Below, in pieces: positions 22,828-32,092 of a stretch of 64,000 nucleotides of DNA. Source of the stretch: Bombardia bombarda (taxonomy: Eukaryota > Ascomycota > Sordariomycetes > Sordariales > Lasiosphaeriaceae); assembly GCA_030512295.1 (NCBI GenBank), contig JAULSR010000013.1:1-64000 (forward strand), read 5' to 3'. The notes beneath the pieces were generated by a model, which did not search any database, was not told the DNA's origin, and worked only from the letters and a program-made list of their open reading frames with translations. Each line of letters starts with the position of its first letter. The first letter of the stretch is position 1. A program made the translations under genes and the position numbers.

Positions 22828-25800
22828 ATGTCTTACGGCGGCGCTCCAGCTTATGGCCATCCCCCTCCAGGGCATCAGGGCCAGGGGCAGTATCAGGCCT
22901 ACCAGCCGCCACTTCAGCAACAGCAACAGCAACAGCATCAACAACTCCAACACCAGCAGCAGCAGCAACACCAGCAGCAATTCAACGGACAGCTGCCACC
23001 ATGGGGACACGGCGAACAACAACAACAACAACAACAACAGCAGCAGCAGCAGCAGCAGCCCTCGCACAACGTCGCTAGCCTGGGATCTTCGATGGCCACC
23101 ATGAATCTTGGCAGTGCCATGATGGCTCCAGCTCCTCTGCGAGTTCAACGGAAGCCCATAGGACCTCAGCCTCCATTCCAGGCATACCAACCCCCACAGA
23201 CACCGCAGACGTCGCAGACGTCGCAGACACCACACACTCTACAGCCGGCTCAAGTCCAGTCCCAGCCTGCCCAGCCGTCGCCGTTTCCCTCCGGTTACTT
23301 CTCCCCATCGGATCCGGTGCTTCAGCCATATGGGGGTGGCGTCTCGCAGCCGCCGCACCAGCAAAGCACTACCAACCCCGGCTCACCAGCTGCTTACCAT
23401 GCATACTCTTCTCCCATATCTCCAACCTCTCCGGCGCCTCTTGGTCTGCCAATATGGACACCTCCTGCTCCGGCTCCGGCCCCGACCCCAGCCCCGACCC
23501 TAGCTCCGCCCCCGGGCCCGGGACCGACCGTCTTCGAAATGGAAGCCTCTGTGGCTGGCCCATTACCAAGCACATATGAGCAACTTGAGAGCATGTGGGC
23601 ACAAAAGCAAATTGTTCAACAAAACCAGACAGCCGCTGAGCTTCCAGTGCCAGAGCATTTGGAGTTGGGCCAAGACCAACCGCCCCAAGCCCCTCAAACT
23701 GAAGCCACGACGCAGTCTTCCGCCATGGTTGTCAACACTGGCAGCGAGGGACTCATAGTTACCGAGCAGCCTATTGTTGCCGAGCAGCCTGCGCCGTCTT
23801 CAAATCAGCAGACACCGATACAGCCACCGAATGAATTTCCAAACGTTGCTCCCAACCCAAGCTCAGCAGTGACACAAGCCTCCACGGACAGTGTCCGGCA
23901 TGACCTAAATAGCCAGCAAATGTCACCTGCATCTTTAGCTTCTCAAGTGTCAACAATACCACACCCAGCGTTCCCGTCTCAGCCAGCCTGGAGCAACCAA
24001 CTCGTCACACATAACCTACTGCCACCCTCTCAATACCCTCAGACAACAGATACCGCTCAGCCGCCAACATCATCGCCGCATCCCCAACATGCACCCCCCC
24101 AACCCACAGCGTCATTCCAATATCCCTCGTCCGGCACTACACAGTCCCATCAACCGCCCATGTCTCCGTACCCGCCCTCGACCTCTAACATTTCTCCGGT
24201 TTCCTCGTATCCTCAGTCAGGCAGTCCCCAAAGCATGGCTGGGTTTCAGAACGGCCCTCCGGCGACTGCAAACCATCGCCCAACGTCCATGTACCAAATG
24301 CCTCATCCGCAGCACCCGTCGACATTTCCAAGCAATCCGCCTACTCCTCACCATCTTCAGAGCCCTCCTCATCCTCCAGCTTCCGCCCCCCCCCAGCCCT
24401 CGGCCGCAACAGGCTACTTCCCAGCTGCCTTCCCGCCCAATCCGTCCACCTTCTCTCAAGCAGCCGCATTGCCAATCTCTCCGATCCATACAGGTGGTGG
24501 ATATCCTTCTGCCGTCCCATACACACCATCGGCAGTCTCCTACCAGTATTCACACCCGGCTTCTGTGGGACAGTTCAACTTCCAACAGCCCCCTCAATAC
24601 GGCACGGGGCGCACGCCGACTGGCAACAGCTTCAGCTCGCAGAAGATGGGCGAGTACGCAAACTCGGTCTTTGGCAAGGAGAAGAGAGACTCGGTTGAGA
24701 AGTGGAGCAAGAAGACAGCAAGTAGACTAGGCGGAGTTATCAAGAGTGCCGCCTCCAGTGCCCAGACGGCGGCGTCACAGATGGCCGATAAGCAGAGACA
24801 GAGATCATCTTCAAGTGTGCCGGGCAGGCCGACGTCATTCTATGGCGCACCTTCTTCGGGTCAGTGGAATCCGTCCCAAGGCCAACCCCAAGGCCAACCC
24901 CAAGGCCAACCCCAAGGCCAACACCCAGGTCAGCCCCAAGGTCAGACTCAACCTTTGGTGCAGAATCAGGGGCTCCCTCAAGCGCAGCAGCAGCAAGCAA
25001 ACACACATTGGCAGGGAAACAATCACCAACAGCAAACTCCCACGTGGTCCCCGAACAGTGCTCATAATCCGAATCTTGGGTCCGGACCAGCTACTCCTGC
25101 TCAGGGAAGTGGCGGACAAGCGCCGCAGAATTGGAATCCCCAGGCCGCCGGTACTGGGACGATTGTCCCGCATGGGATAGCAGCAGTACAGACAGAGCCG
25201 CAGCCGCAGCCGCAGCCGCAGCCGCAGGCATCAGCAACCAATTATCAGCCTCAAAACGGGACTGCAACACCGGCACCTCAACCACAGGCGAACGGAAGCC
25301 CACTAGCACAGGGTTGGGCTCCCAATACTATGCCCGCTGTTCACCCTACCTCTAATCCTCCTTCGGCTTCGAATTCAGCATCAACAGCCACGAACAGCCA
25401 CGGAGCCCCGGTACCAGGCCAATCCCCTCAACCATACTATGTGGGGAATGTGCAGCAGTTTTCGCCACAGGGTACCATGCCAATCCAGCACCAGGCATGG
25501 AACCCTGCGAGCGTTGGTACGGTACCTGCAGGACAGCAACCTGTGGTACAGGCCAACTCTTCTCAGAGCACGGAGCAGCAGTCTTCCCCACAAGGAAACA
25601 ATATTATAACTCAGCAGCAGCAGCCGCCTTGGAACGCAGCAGCACAGAACCCTCCGGGGACTACATCGTTATCAGGACCCGGGGCTGCACCTACTCCTGG
25701 ATCACCTCCTCAGCCACATCCACAGCCGAATAATGGCCAATATCAGGCAGCGCAGCCATGGACACCACCGTCTGTATCTACTTCCAGCCCCGTTACAGGA

Positions 25801-26673
25801 TTCCCTGATCAGATTGCATCGGCCGGACAGCGCAATGCACAAAATAATGGACAACAGTCGAATCCTCAGTGGACCCACCAACAACAACAACAGCAGCAGC
25901 CTCCGCCGCCGCAACAGCCTTGGAATCCAGCAAACACTACCGGTCCTCAACTTGCACAGAATGAGCAGCCAGCTGCGCCATCTTTCCAAGCCAGCTATGG
26001 TCAGCTAACCTCCCCTGGTCAGCCCCAATCTGGTCATACACCCCCTCCTCCCCCTCCTGGACCAGTAGTAAATGCATTCTCCCCACCCCCCGGCGCCAGT
26101 CAAGGCCCAGGGACAGGTAGAGCCGCTTCGTCACCTCAACAGCAAGGACGTGGAGGACCAGCTGGGCGGGGCCGTGGAAGAGGTCGGGGCGGGCCTCTTG
26201 CGGCTGCAGCAGCTGGAAAGAAGAACAGCTTCTTCAGCGGAACAGCGGCTAAGGTGGCTGGCGGACTGGCGGCAACCATGGCAGTGGGGGCGCTCACGGG
26301 CTCGTTCATACCCATGGCGGGACCGCCAAAGATGACAGGGGCCGGGATTAGTAAGTTTCTTCTTCGAGCGGCGAGTGGCGGGGAAGACGGCGGAGGTGAT
26401 TATGAGGATGACGGAGGCGGTGATGATGGTGGTGATGATGGCGGTGGCGACTATGGCGAGGACTATGGCGGCGACTATGGTGGAAGTGGCTATGAAGGCG
26501 AATACACAGACCCCAGTGCTTACACGGCCGACTACCAGTCGACCCTGGACGCGATCAACGTTCAAGCTCAGTTTCAAGACCAGGCGGCCATGAATTGCGA
26601 ATACCTGATTGATGGCACCCAGTATGAAGAGGTCACGACGTACGGGGCCAACGATCCGCTTGCTTTGATTTGA
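22828..26673 (+). CDS. Large Gln/Pro-rich disordered (prion-like) protein
   Basis: Single exon, 1281 residues from the ATG at 22828 (context TCAATCATGTCT, product MSYGGAPAYGHP). The open frame extends 55 codons upstream, but that stretch has a different composition. The first 600 residues are almost purely Gln, Pro, Ser, Ala and Thr with poly-Gln tracts. Near residue 607 there is one short ordered-looking segment (MGEYANSVFGKEKRDSVEKW and following basic residues), then repeated GQPQ units. The C-terminus has an RGG patch (about 1107-1125), an Ala/Gly-rich hydrophobic stretch with small-xxx-small spacing (about 1138-1166), an acidic Gly/Asp/Tyr-rich segment and a conserved-looking tail. Composition resembles phase-separating RNA-binding or adaptor proteins. 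No enzymatic domain; function unknown. Confidence 0.75.
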   Translation: MSYGGAPAYGHPPPGHQGQGQYQAYQPPLQQQQQQQHQQLQHQQQQQHQQQFNGQLPPWGHGEQQQQQQQQQQQQQQPSHNVASLGSSMATMNLGSAMMAPAPLRVQRKPIGPQPPFQAYQPPQTPQTSQTSQTPHTLQPAQVQSQPAQPSPFPSGYFSPSDPVLQPYGGGVSQPPHQQSTTNPGSPAAYHAYSSPISPTSPAPLGLPIWTPPAPAPAPTPAPTLAPPPGPGPTVFEMEASVAGPLPSTYEQLESMWAQKQIVQQNQTAAELPVPEHLELGQDQPPQAPQTEATTQSSAMVVNTGSEGLIVTEQPIVAEQPAPSSNQQTPIQPPNEFPNVAPNPSSAVTQASTDSVRHDLNSQQMSPASLASQVSTIPHPAFPSQPAWSNQLVTHNLLPPSQYPQTTDTAQPPTSSPHPQHAPPQPTASFQYPSSGTTQSHQPPMSPYPPSTSNISPVSSYPQSGSPQSMAGFQNGPPATANHRPTSMYQMPHPQHPSTFPSNPPTPHHLQSPPHPPASAPPQPSAATGYFPAAFPPNPSTFSQAAALPISPIHTGGGYPSAVPYTPSAVSYQYSHPASVGQFNFQQPPQYGTGRTPTGNSFSSQKMGEYANSVFGKEKRDSVEKWSKKTASRLGGVIKSAASSAQTAASQMADKQRQRSSSSVPGRPTSFYGAPSSGQWNPSQGQPQGQPQGQPQGQHPGQPQGQTQPLVQNQGLPQAQQQQANTHWQGNNHQQQTPTWSPNSAHNPNLGSGPATPAQGSGGQAPQNWNPQAAGTGTIVPHGIAAVQTEPQPQPQPQPQASATNYQPQNGTATPAPQPQANGSPLAQGWAPNTMPAVHPTSNPPSASNSASTATNSHGAPVPGQSPQPYYVGNVQQFSPQGTMPIQHQAWNPASVGTVPAGQQPVVQANSSQSTEQQSSPQGNNIITQQQQPPWNAAAQNPPGTTSLSGPGAAPTPGSPPQPHPQPNNGQYQAAQPWTPPSVSTSSPVTGFPDQIASAGQRNAQNNGQQSNPQWTHQQQQQQQPPPPQQPWNPANTTGPQLAQNEQPAAPSFQASYGQLTSPGQPQSGHTPPPPPPGPVVNAFSPPPGASQGPGTGRAASSPQQQGRGGPAGRGRGRGRGGPLAAAAAGKKNSFFSGTAAKVAGGLAATMAVGALTGSFIPMAGPPKMTGAGISKFLLRAASGGEDGGGDYEDDGGGDDGGDDGGGDYGEDYGGDYGGSGYEGEYTDPSAYTADYQSTLDAINVQAQFQDQAAMNCEYLIDGTQYEEVTTYGANDPLALI
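22917..23058. repeat. CAG/CAA repeat tract (poly-Gln)
   Basis: Interrupted CAG and CAA codons encode several Gln runs near the N-terminus of the Gln/Pro-rich protein. The mixed codon use suggests the longer runs are partly stabilised against slippage. Confidence 0.85.
24876..24923. repeat. Four 12-bp in-frame tandem units
   Basis: Four copies of ccaaggccaacc occur in the Gln/Pro-rich gene and encode repeated Gln-Gly-Gln-Pro units. Copy-number change would stay in frame. Confidence 0.85.
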
Positions 26674-27111
26674 ATACGAGGTATTGTTTGTATGCTGGGT
26701 GCTGTTTTCAATGGGAAATTTAACTATTTTTGTGAAATAGGGGAGCAAGGGCGGAATAAGGGGCTTGGGCGAAAGACGAAATACACGGATAGAAAGCAAG
26801 GTCGTTTATATTTCTGGGAGTTGGCAATCACAACATTAATCTGAGTGTTTCGTATGCAGTATGGAGAACTTGGTTGCTATCTCAACGTGCGGGCAACTTA
26901 GGAACTTAGGACCGCGATACCGGCGGTGCCCGCCCCCCCCTCCTCTCGGCCTTTGCCGCCTCCCTCCCTTTGGACCCCGCAAATGTCTCTGATGTGTTGG
27001 TCTACACCACGGATCCACCCGATCTGGAGCATCTTCGACATCTCCCCTCCGCCAACTAGCCAGATATTAAGCCGTTGCAGCAGCTGAGAAGCCATAACAG
27101 AGCTGTTGACC
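26674..27111. other. Intergenic, 3' end and promoter
   Basis: 438 bp between two plus-strand genes. It includes a C-rich stretch at 26930-26970. I see no gene. Confidence 0.4.
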
Positions 27112-28306
27112 ATGGCCACCGATCTTGTGGACGAGGACGCCAAGCTCCCGATTGCACCCCCGCCCGGCTTCATCGACCACGTCTTCGCCTCATGCAGCGG
27201 CACCGAGCTTAGCCTGCGCATCTGGCCGGCTGACCCGCCCGTCAGCTCACCGGCACCGTTTCTGATATGGACACACGGCGGTGGCTGGTTGGGCGGGCAC
27301 CACTTCGCCATCGGACCGTCGTGGATCACGCCCGGCTTCCGCCAGCGTGGATACCACGTCATCTCGCACAACTACCGCCTCGGCCCACAGGCCCGTCTTG
27401 ATGACATGCTCGCCGACAGCCTCGAGTGCGTCGCCCGTTGCCGCTCCCACCTGCCCGTCATCTTGGGCGCCGATAAGGTCGACGTCAATCGCTATGTCAT
27501 CTGTGGCGACTCTGCCGGCGGCCATCTTGCCAGTCTAATCCCGCTGCATCTGCCCTCTCCCCGGCCACGTGCCGTCATCGATATCTACGGCCTAACCGAC
27601 TTTGTCTCAGTACAGCAGCTCGACCTGAGCGATAAGCCGCTGCCGGCGCCCTGGGCGGGCGAATTTTCTGAGCACGAGCTCGAATCTTTCCTCTGGGACC
27701 GCAACCCGGCCAACGTCATCGTTGACACCATGTCGTGGAATGAGCAGGAGCTCATATCAGACGTTGCCCTCAGCAAGCGGTGGGCCGCCGAGCCCGACTT
27801 CCGGTACACGCGGCGCATCCGACTGCAGGCGGAGCTGCACATCTGGCGGTCGTTGCGCCGGTCGGTCGACGGGCTGATCAAGGCCGTCATGCAGCCCGAG
27901 ACCTTTGCCGACGAGGGTCAGTTGGGAGCTTTTGTGAGCGCCATGTCGCCGCTGGCAGCCCTCCATGAGAGGAAGAGTAAGGACCCGGCGTATAGCTACC
28001 CGCCCACAGCCTTTTTGCATGGGACGGCGGATGAGGATGTCCCAGTCCAGCAGAGCTATGTTATGGCAGCTGCACTGAAAACCATGGGCGTCTCAGTGCT
28101 GGAGAGCTACGAAGAGGGTGCGCCGCATGTGTTTGATCAGAAGTATACGGTGAGGCTGTCTCTTCTCCCTCTGTGTGTGTGTCATAATCCCCTATTGCTC
28201 TAAGTGCTAACCTTTTCTTTGTGTGCTTTAGGGTCCAGACGTTCCAGGGTGGGAGACATATATTCAGCCCATTCTCAACTTCGTCGACGACTGTGTCGCG
28301 CAATGA
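27112..28306 (+). CDS. HSL-type alpha/beta hydrolase (esterase/lipase-like)
   Basis: Two exons, 27112-28149 and 28232-28306, across an 82-bp intron (GTGAGG..TTTAG with branch site GCTAAC) give 370 residues. The start ATG sits in GACCATGG, a strong context. The HGGGW oxyanion-hole motif (about residues 55-59), the GDSAGG nucleophile elbow (Ser about 134), a late HGTADEDVP carrying the likely acid, and the GAPHVF histidine complete the triad. The oxyanion motif and GDSAG elbow place it in the hormone-sensitive-lipase/alpha-beta-hydrolase-3 class, cytosolic esterases acting on small esters or secondary-metabolite intermediates. Between about residues 215 and 265 lies an insertion forming part of the lid. 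No signal peptide. The exact substrate is unknown. Confidence 0.9.
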
Positions 28307-28803
28307 GTATGCTATACCTTGTGTGACTAATAATTACTTGGAGACCTACAAAAACAAACACACGAGAGCTGATTAGCTGTTGGGTCTGAAACTACTAGCG
28401 TCCCAAACTCCTGTTGTTCTTCCCTCGCACATCAGCTATTATTGCACAGAAGTCAAGCGACATATGCCTTTCTGGAGAGCGAATACCAACCACCACATAT
28501 CTTTGACCTAGAATCGATAATTACACAATTTTATTAATGTAATATAACAGATGTTTCACATACTTCCAAAATCGACTGAATTTAACTACACTGTTGATGT
28601 AGGCTCTAGGTCTTTTGATGAAATGTGTATACGTGCTCATCGGCGAGACCGGCCTTGGGGGAGGGGTCGGAACTCGGGTTATATAAACTCGATTGAATCC
28701 GAGTCTGAATGTCTTTCAGCTGGTCGAACTCCATCCCATAGTAATCACCCACCTACATCTATCTACCTTACCAAACACACAAGACTGAAACACAGAGCAC
28801 ACC
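28307..28803. promoter_or_regulatory. Upstream region with TATA box
   Basis: The segment holds TTATATAAAC near 28679-28688, about 115 bp before the next ATG, followed by a C/A-rich leader (about 28730-28800). This is a convincing fungal core promoter layout for the small gene at 28804. Confidence 0.5.
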
Positions 28804-29300
28804 ATGGCTGTTCAGACATTTGGTCTGCATATTCTATTCTCTTCCATAACACTACCCCCCCAAGGTAGCCGCTGTGAACGTACAGCTGACATGAGTGGAT
28901 GCAGACTCGCAGATCCTGGCGCAGGCGGGCATTTCTCCCACTGGAGTCACGGACGAGGCAGCTTCCTCGTTCCCCGTGCACGAGGACGCACAGCTGATGC
29001 TTGACCAGCTGTACGTCACTCCCGATGTGCCACTCAACTGCTCCAGGCCGCTCGACTGGCTGGCTAAAGACGGGGTGCTCCACGATGATACATCCCTCTA
29101 CACTGGGCGCGTCCCCTTTGCCTGCCCATGGAAAACGACGCCCTTGACCTTTCACATGCTGCGGAAGCTTGGTAAGTAATTAATACATTCTTGTCGCTGG
29201 TCTAGTCTTACTCTTCGGTGCTCACACAGATCACCGGCCGCCACCTGCGATGTCTCTCCCTCCCTCCTTCCATCTTCTGCAAATCTTTTTTTCTTGTTGA
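28804..29300 (+). CDS. Hypothetical small protein, possibly truncated gene
   Basis: The ATG at 28804 follows a good TATA box. Exon 1 (28804-28864) joins exon 2 from 28915 across a 50-bp intron (GTAGCC..GCAG, branch site GCTGAC), with Gln-Asp at the junction. Exon 2 encodes a well-formed sequence around LDQLYVTPDVPLNCSRPLDW and SLYTGRVPFACPWKTTPLTF. At 29171 there is a perfect GTAAGT donor. Using the CACAG acceptor at 29229 leads to a short Pro-rich tail and stop at 29300; reading through gives LGK and a stop at 29179. The coding quality of exon 2 drops abruptly after the donor, so the 3' part may have been lost. I do not recognise the family. Confidence 0.45.
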
Positions 29301-30883
29301 GGCGACGGAGATAGCTTAGAGACCCCCGGTTTTTTTTTTTTTTCATTTTCCTTGGTCAAACAAAGCCTTTGCTGAACTAGTACCCAGGTACCTTGCGCCG
29401 ATCCTTTTAAGATTTATCCTGGCCCCTTGCATGTCGATTGTTTGGTAAACCGAAAGTTGCTTTCTGCATTGTTGCATTAAACCTCAACTTCCCCACACTT
29501 TGTCGTTATTTACCGGCCACATGGTAAGAGCCGGGTAATTGGATCATGCAAAGGTGTAAAGAATTTACTTATGTACCTAAGTACTTAGAGAGCGACCCGG
29601 TTCCCGGTGCATCAATTCATCTCGTACTATGCTTCCCGCAACTGTCGAGGATGGATTCACTATCGATATATTGGATTTTGACAACCATGATAGTATGAGG
29701 CTGAGAGCCTGAGACTTACCTCTCTGTCGGGTCTCAAGTCTACTTAAACATTTTGTACTTTCTTTATAGGGAAATAGTACTGAGTCATGAATATCGGCAC
29801 TGGGCTTTTTTGGCTTTGTGCCCTCATCACAAGACTTGAAGCAGTTGGCCTACTGTCTTCTTTCTCCCCAAACCCGTTTTCTGAGTCGAGTCAGGAATGT
29901 TTATTTTGAGAACCAAACCTCTGCTCAGACATTCCATCCGACGTCTAGAATGAGCCAACCAAGCACCTAGGTATGCATCTTAGCCGCAGCGAATGGCGGA
30001 TGAAGGGGAGCCACTAACAGGAGTCGCGATCCTCGTTGGGCTCCATTACTTGTACTTGTCCGAGTTTTGATAGTGTCTGTTTTCTTTGGTAGCATCGTCG
30101 CTTGGCAGCATCCCTAAAATGTGCCTAATGCGGAAATCGGACCGGGACTGTGCTTTTGTATTTCAGACTCGGAGGCAATGTCGCCGGATACATACAACAT
30201 AACCCTCCCTAGCCCAGCAATGGGCTCGACAACCAGGAACTGTATTTCCTGATGAGCTGCCATGTGATCTGTACATATCAATGCCTTGGCGCCTCGAAAT
30301 ACCTCCGTCTAGAAACTGGACAGGACTACCGAGACAAAGGCTCATAACATCTTGGACCTGGGATAAGACAACCTGAGCCTTTCCCGGCTGCATGTGGGAT
30401 TCAGTACAGGCAAAAGAAAATATAAATGGAGAAAGAGCATCGACGTCCGGGCGTGTATTCATGAGCATCAAGTAATAATGTCGTCTTCTGTAAGCACGTT
30501 CATGCTGGAGGACAGAGTAAGGATAAGTTCTAGTGGATGACCAGTGCACAATTTAGCCTAAATTCTGCCCGTTCTGAGAGTTGGCTTCCGGGGTTAGACA
30601 TGGGATAGCCGCTCAGTACGACCAGAAGACCACAAGGGCTGGAGCTAGTCAACGTAACACGCCATTCGCCAGATCAGGCTTTTCCAGGTGTGTCGAGTAT
30701 GGGGTGCATATATATATATGTGGAGTGCATCGGTCCACGGGTGCAGCTGGGGGTGCACTGATCATAACATGAATAGGTACTGGAATAATACTATAGAACC
30801 ACATGGCTCGACATGTTCGATGGATATTGAGACTTGTGTCTGGCCATTCTCTCAAGGCACTGCCCCATCTTTGTTCTCTCAAC
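29301..30883. other. Gene-poor intergenic region
   Basis: About 1.6 kb with only short, featureless ORFs. It contains a T run at 29330-29343, CCAGGTACC and TACCTAAGTAC units (near 29385 and 29575), and a TATA-like atatatatatatg at about 30708 upstream of the CBM1 ORF. Confidence 0.45.
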
Positions 30884-31225
30884 ATGTTGTCTCCCATCGT
30901 AGCCTCCTCCCTCATGGTGGTCCTGAGTGCCGCTGGCGCCAGGGCCCAGGCTCTGCAAGCTGTATGGGGCCAATGCGGCGGCACTGGGTGGTCAGGACCG
31001 ACGGCATGCGTGTCTGGGGCATACTGCTTCCAGCAGAACCAGTGGTACTACCAATGCCTTCCTGGAACGGCGACGTCGTCATCGAGCACGAGCAATGTTG
31101 CCTCGTCGACCCCGGCTGCGACCCAGCCAGCCACGACACTTATTACCTCTGTGGTCACAACTACGCCCGTGGTCTCGTCGACGCCCGCAGTGTCTGGCGG
31201 AGGGTGTCGAGGTGGGAGGTGGTGA
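30884..31225 (+). CDS. Secreted CBM1 protein without catalytic domain
   Basis: From the ATG at 30884 the product has a signal peptide ([21 protein letters not shown]), then a complete CBM1 cellulose-binding module ([20 protein letters not shown] to YYQCLPGT, with the aromatic residues and Cys of the family) and a Ser/Thr/Val-rich linker that ends after [10 protein letters not shown]. The open frame extends upstream to an ATG at 30803, which would hide the signal peptide, so the inner start is preferred. In N-terminal-CBM1 enzymes the linker leads into a hydrolase or esterase domain; none is recognisable in the next kilobase. Either the gene is truncated, or a 3' intron (GTGGGA near 31213) leads to exons I cannot see. 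113 residues as read. Confidence 0.6.
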   Translation: MLSPIVASSLMVVLSAAGARAQALQAVWGQCGGTGWSGPTACVSGAYCFQQNQWYYQCLPGTATSSSSTSNVASSTPAATQPATTLITSVVTTTPVVSSTPAVSGGGCRGGRW

Positions 31226-32061
31226 TATACTCGGGGTATGTGTCTAGGATTCCACCACCCGCCATGGTTGGGGTTGTGTGTGTATGTTTGACAGATTCAA
31301 AAGTCACGAGGTTTCTTGGCTTGTTATGGCCCTTTATCACGGATGAGCGGTCTGTTATTTGTCGTCGACAGACTCCAGCGAATATGGAGATGGTGGCTGA
31401 CACGTTGAAATAGACGGACGGAGGTGCTTGGACTACATGCAAGTAGCAGTTGCCCACGGTGTTGCCAGTTGAGGCTGATCAACGTTTCAGGGATCGATCG
31501 AGCTGCTATAATAACGGGTCAAAGCTATAACAAGTTTCGAAACTGATATGCTAAATGCAAGGACTTTGTTCTGAATGCCATGAGCCAGTCAGGCGCGTAA
31601 ATGGTGAGTGAGGTGGGACGCACTTTGGTTGAAATCCGGAGCGATATTACGTACAAGTAGGAGTTTAAAGGGGGCGAGCTAGTCTGTCGTCTTCCCCGGT
31701 ATTTGTACCTATATGACGGACCGATCCTGACATGCGTCTACTTCCTCGTACCCGGCCTCCCGTTGCCAAGTCCCTATGCCGTCTCTGTATTGGATGTAAG
31801 ATGCTACATCTACCATTTTGGTGTTCCATTTTGGTGTTTAGGAGTCACTGATGGTGGCGGAGCACCAGACGGTATTAGTCCTGGTAGGCAGTTTCTGTTG
31901 CCAGATACACAAGGTACCTTACCTTGAGTAGGTGGCATACTCCACTGGAACTAGGTAGGTAGGTAGGTAGATAGGTAGTCCCCTCGGTGCTCACGGTGGT
32001 GCATCCCAGCGGCGGGCCATTCAAAGACAGACTCACTAATCCTACTATATATGTAATCCCT

Positions 32062-32092
<31 letters not shown>

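Noticed and set aside
14331..28306. Secondary-metabolite or cellulose-degradation cluster
   Set aside because: A permease, hydrolase and cellulase occur near each other, but there is no backbone synthase or shared pathway logic, and housekeeping-type genes are interspersed.
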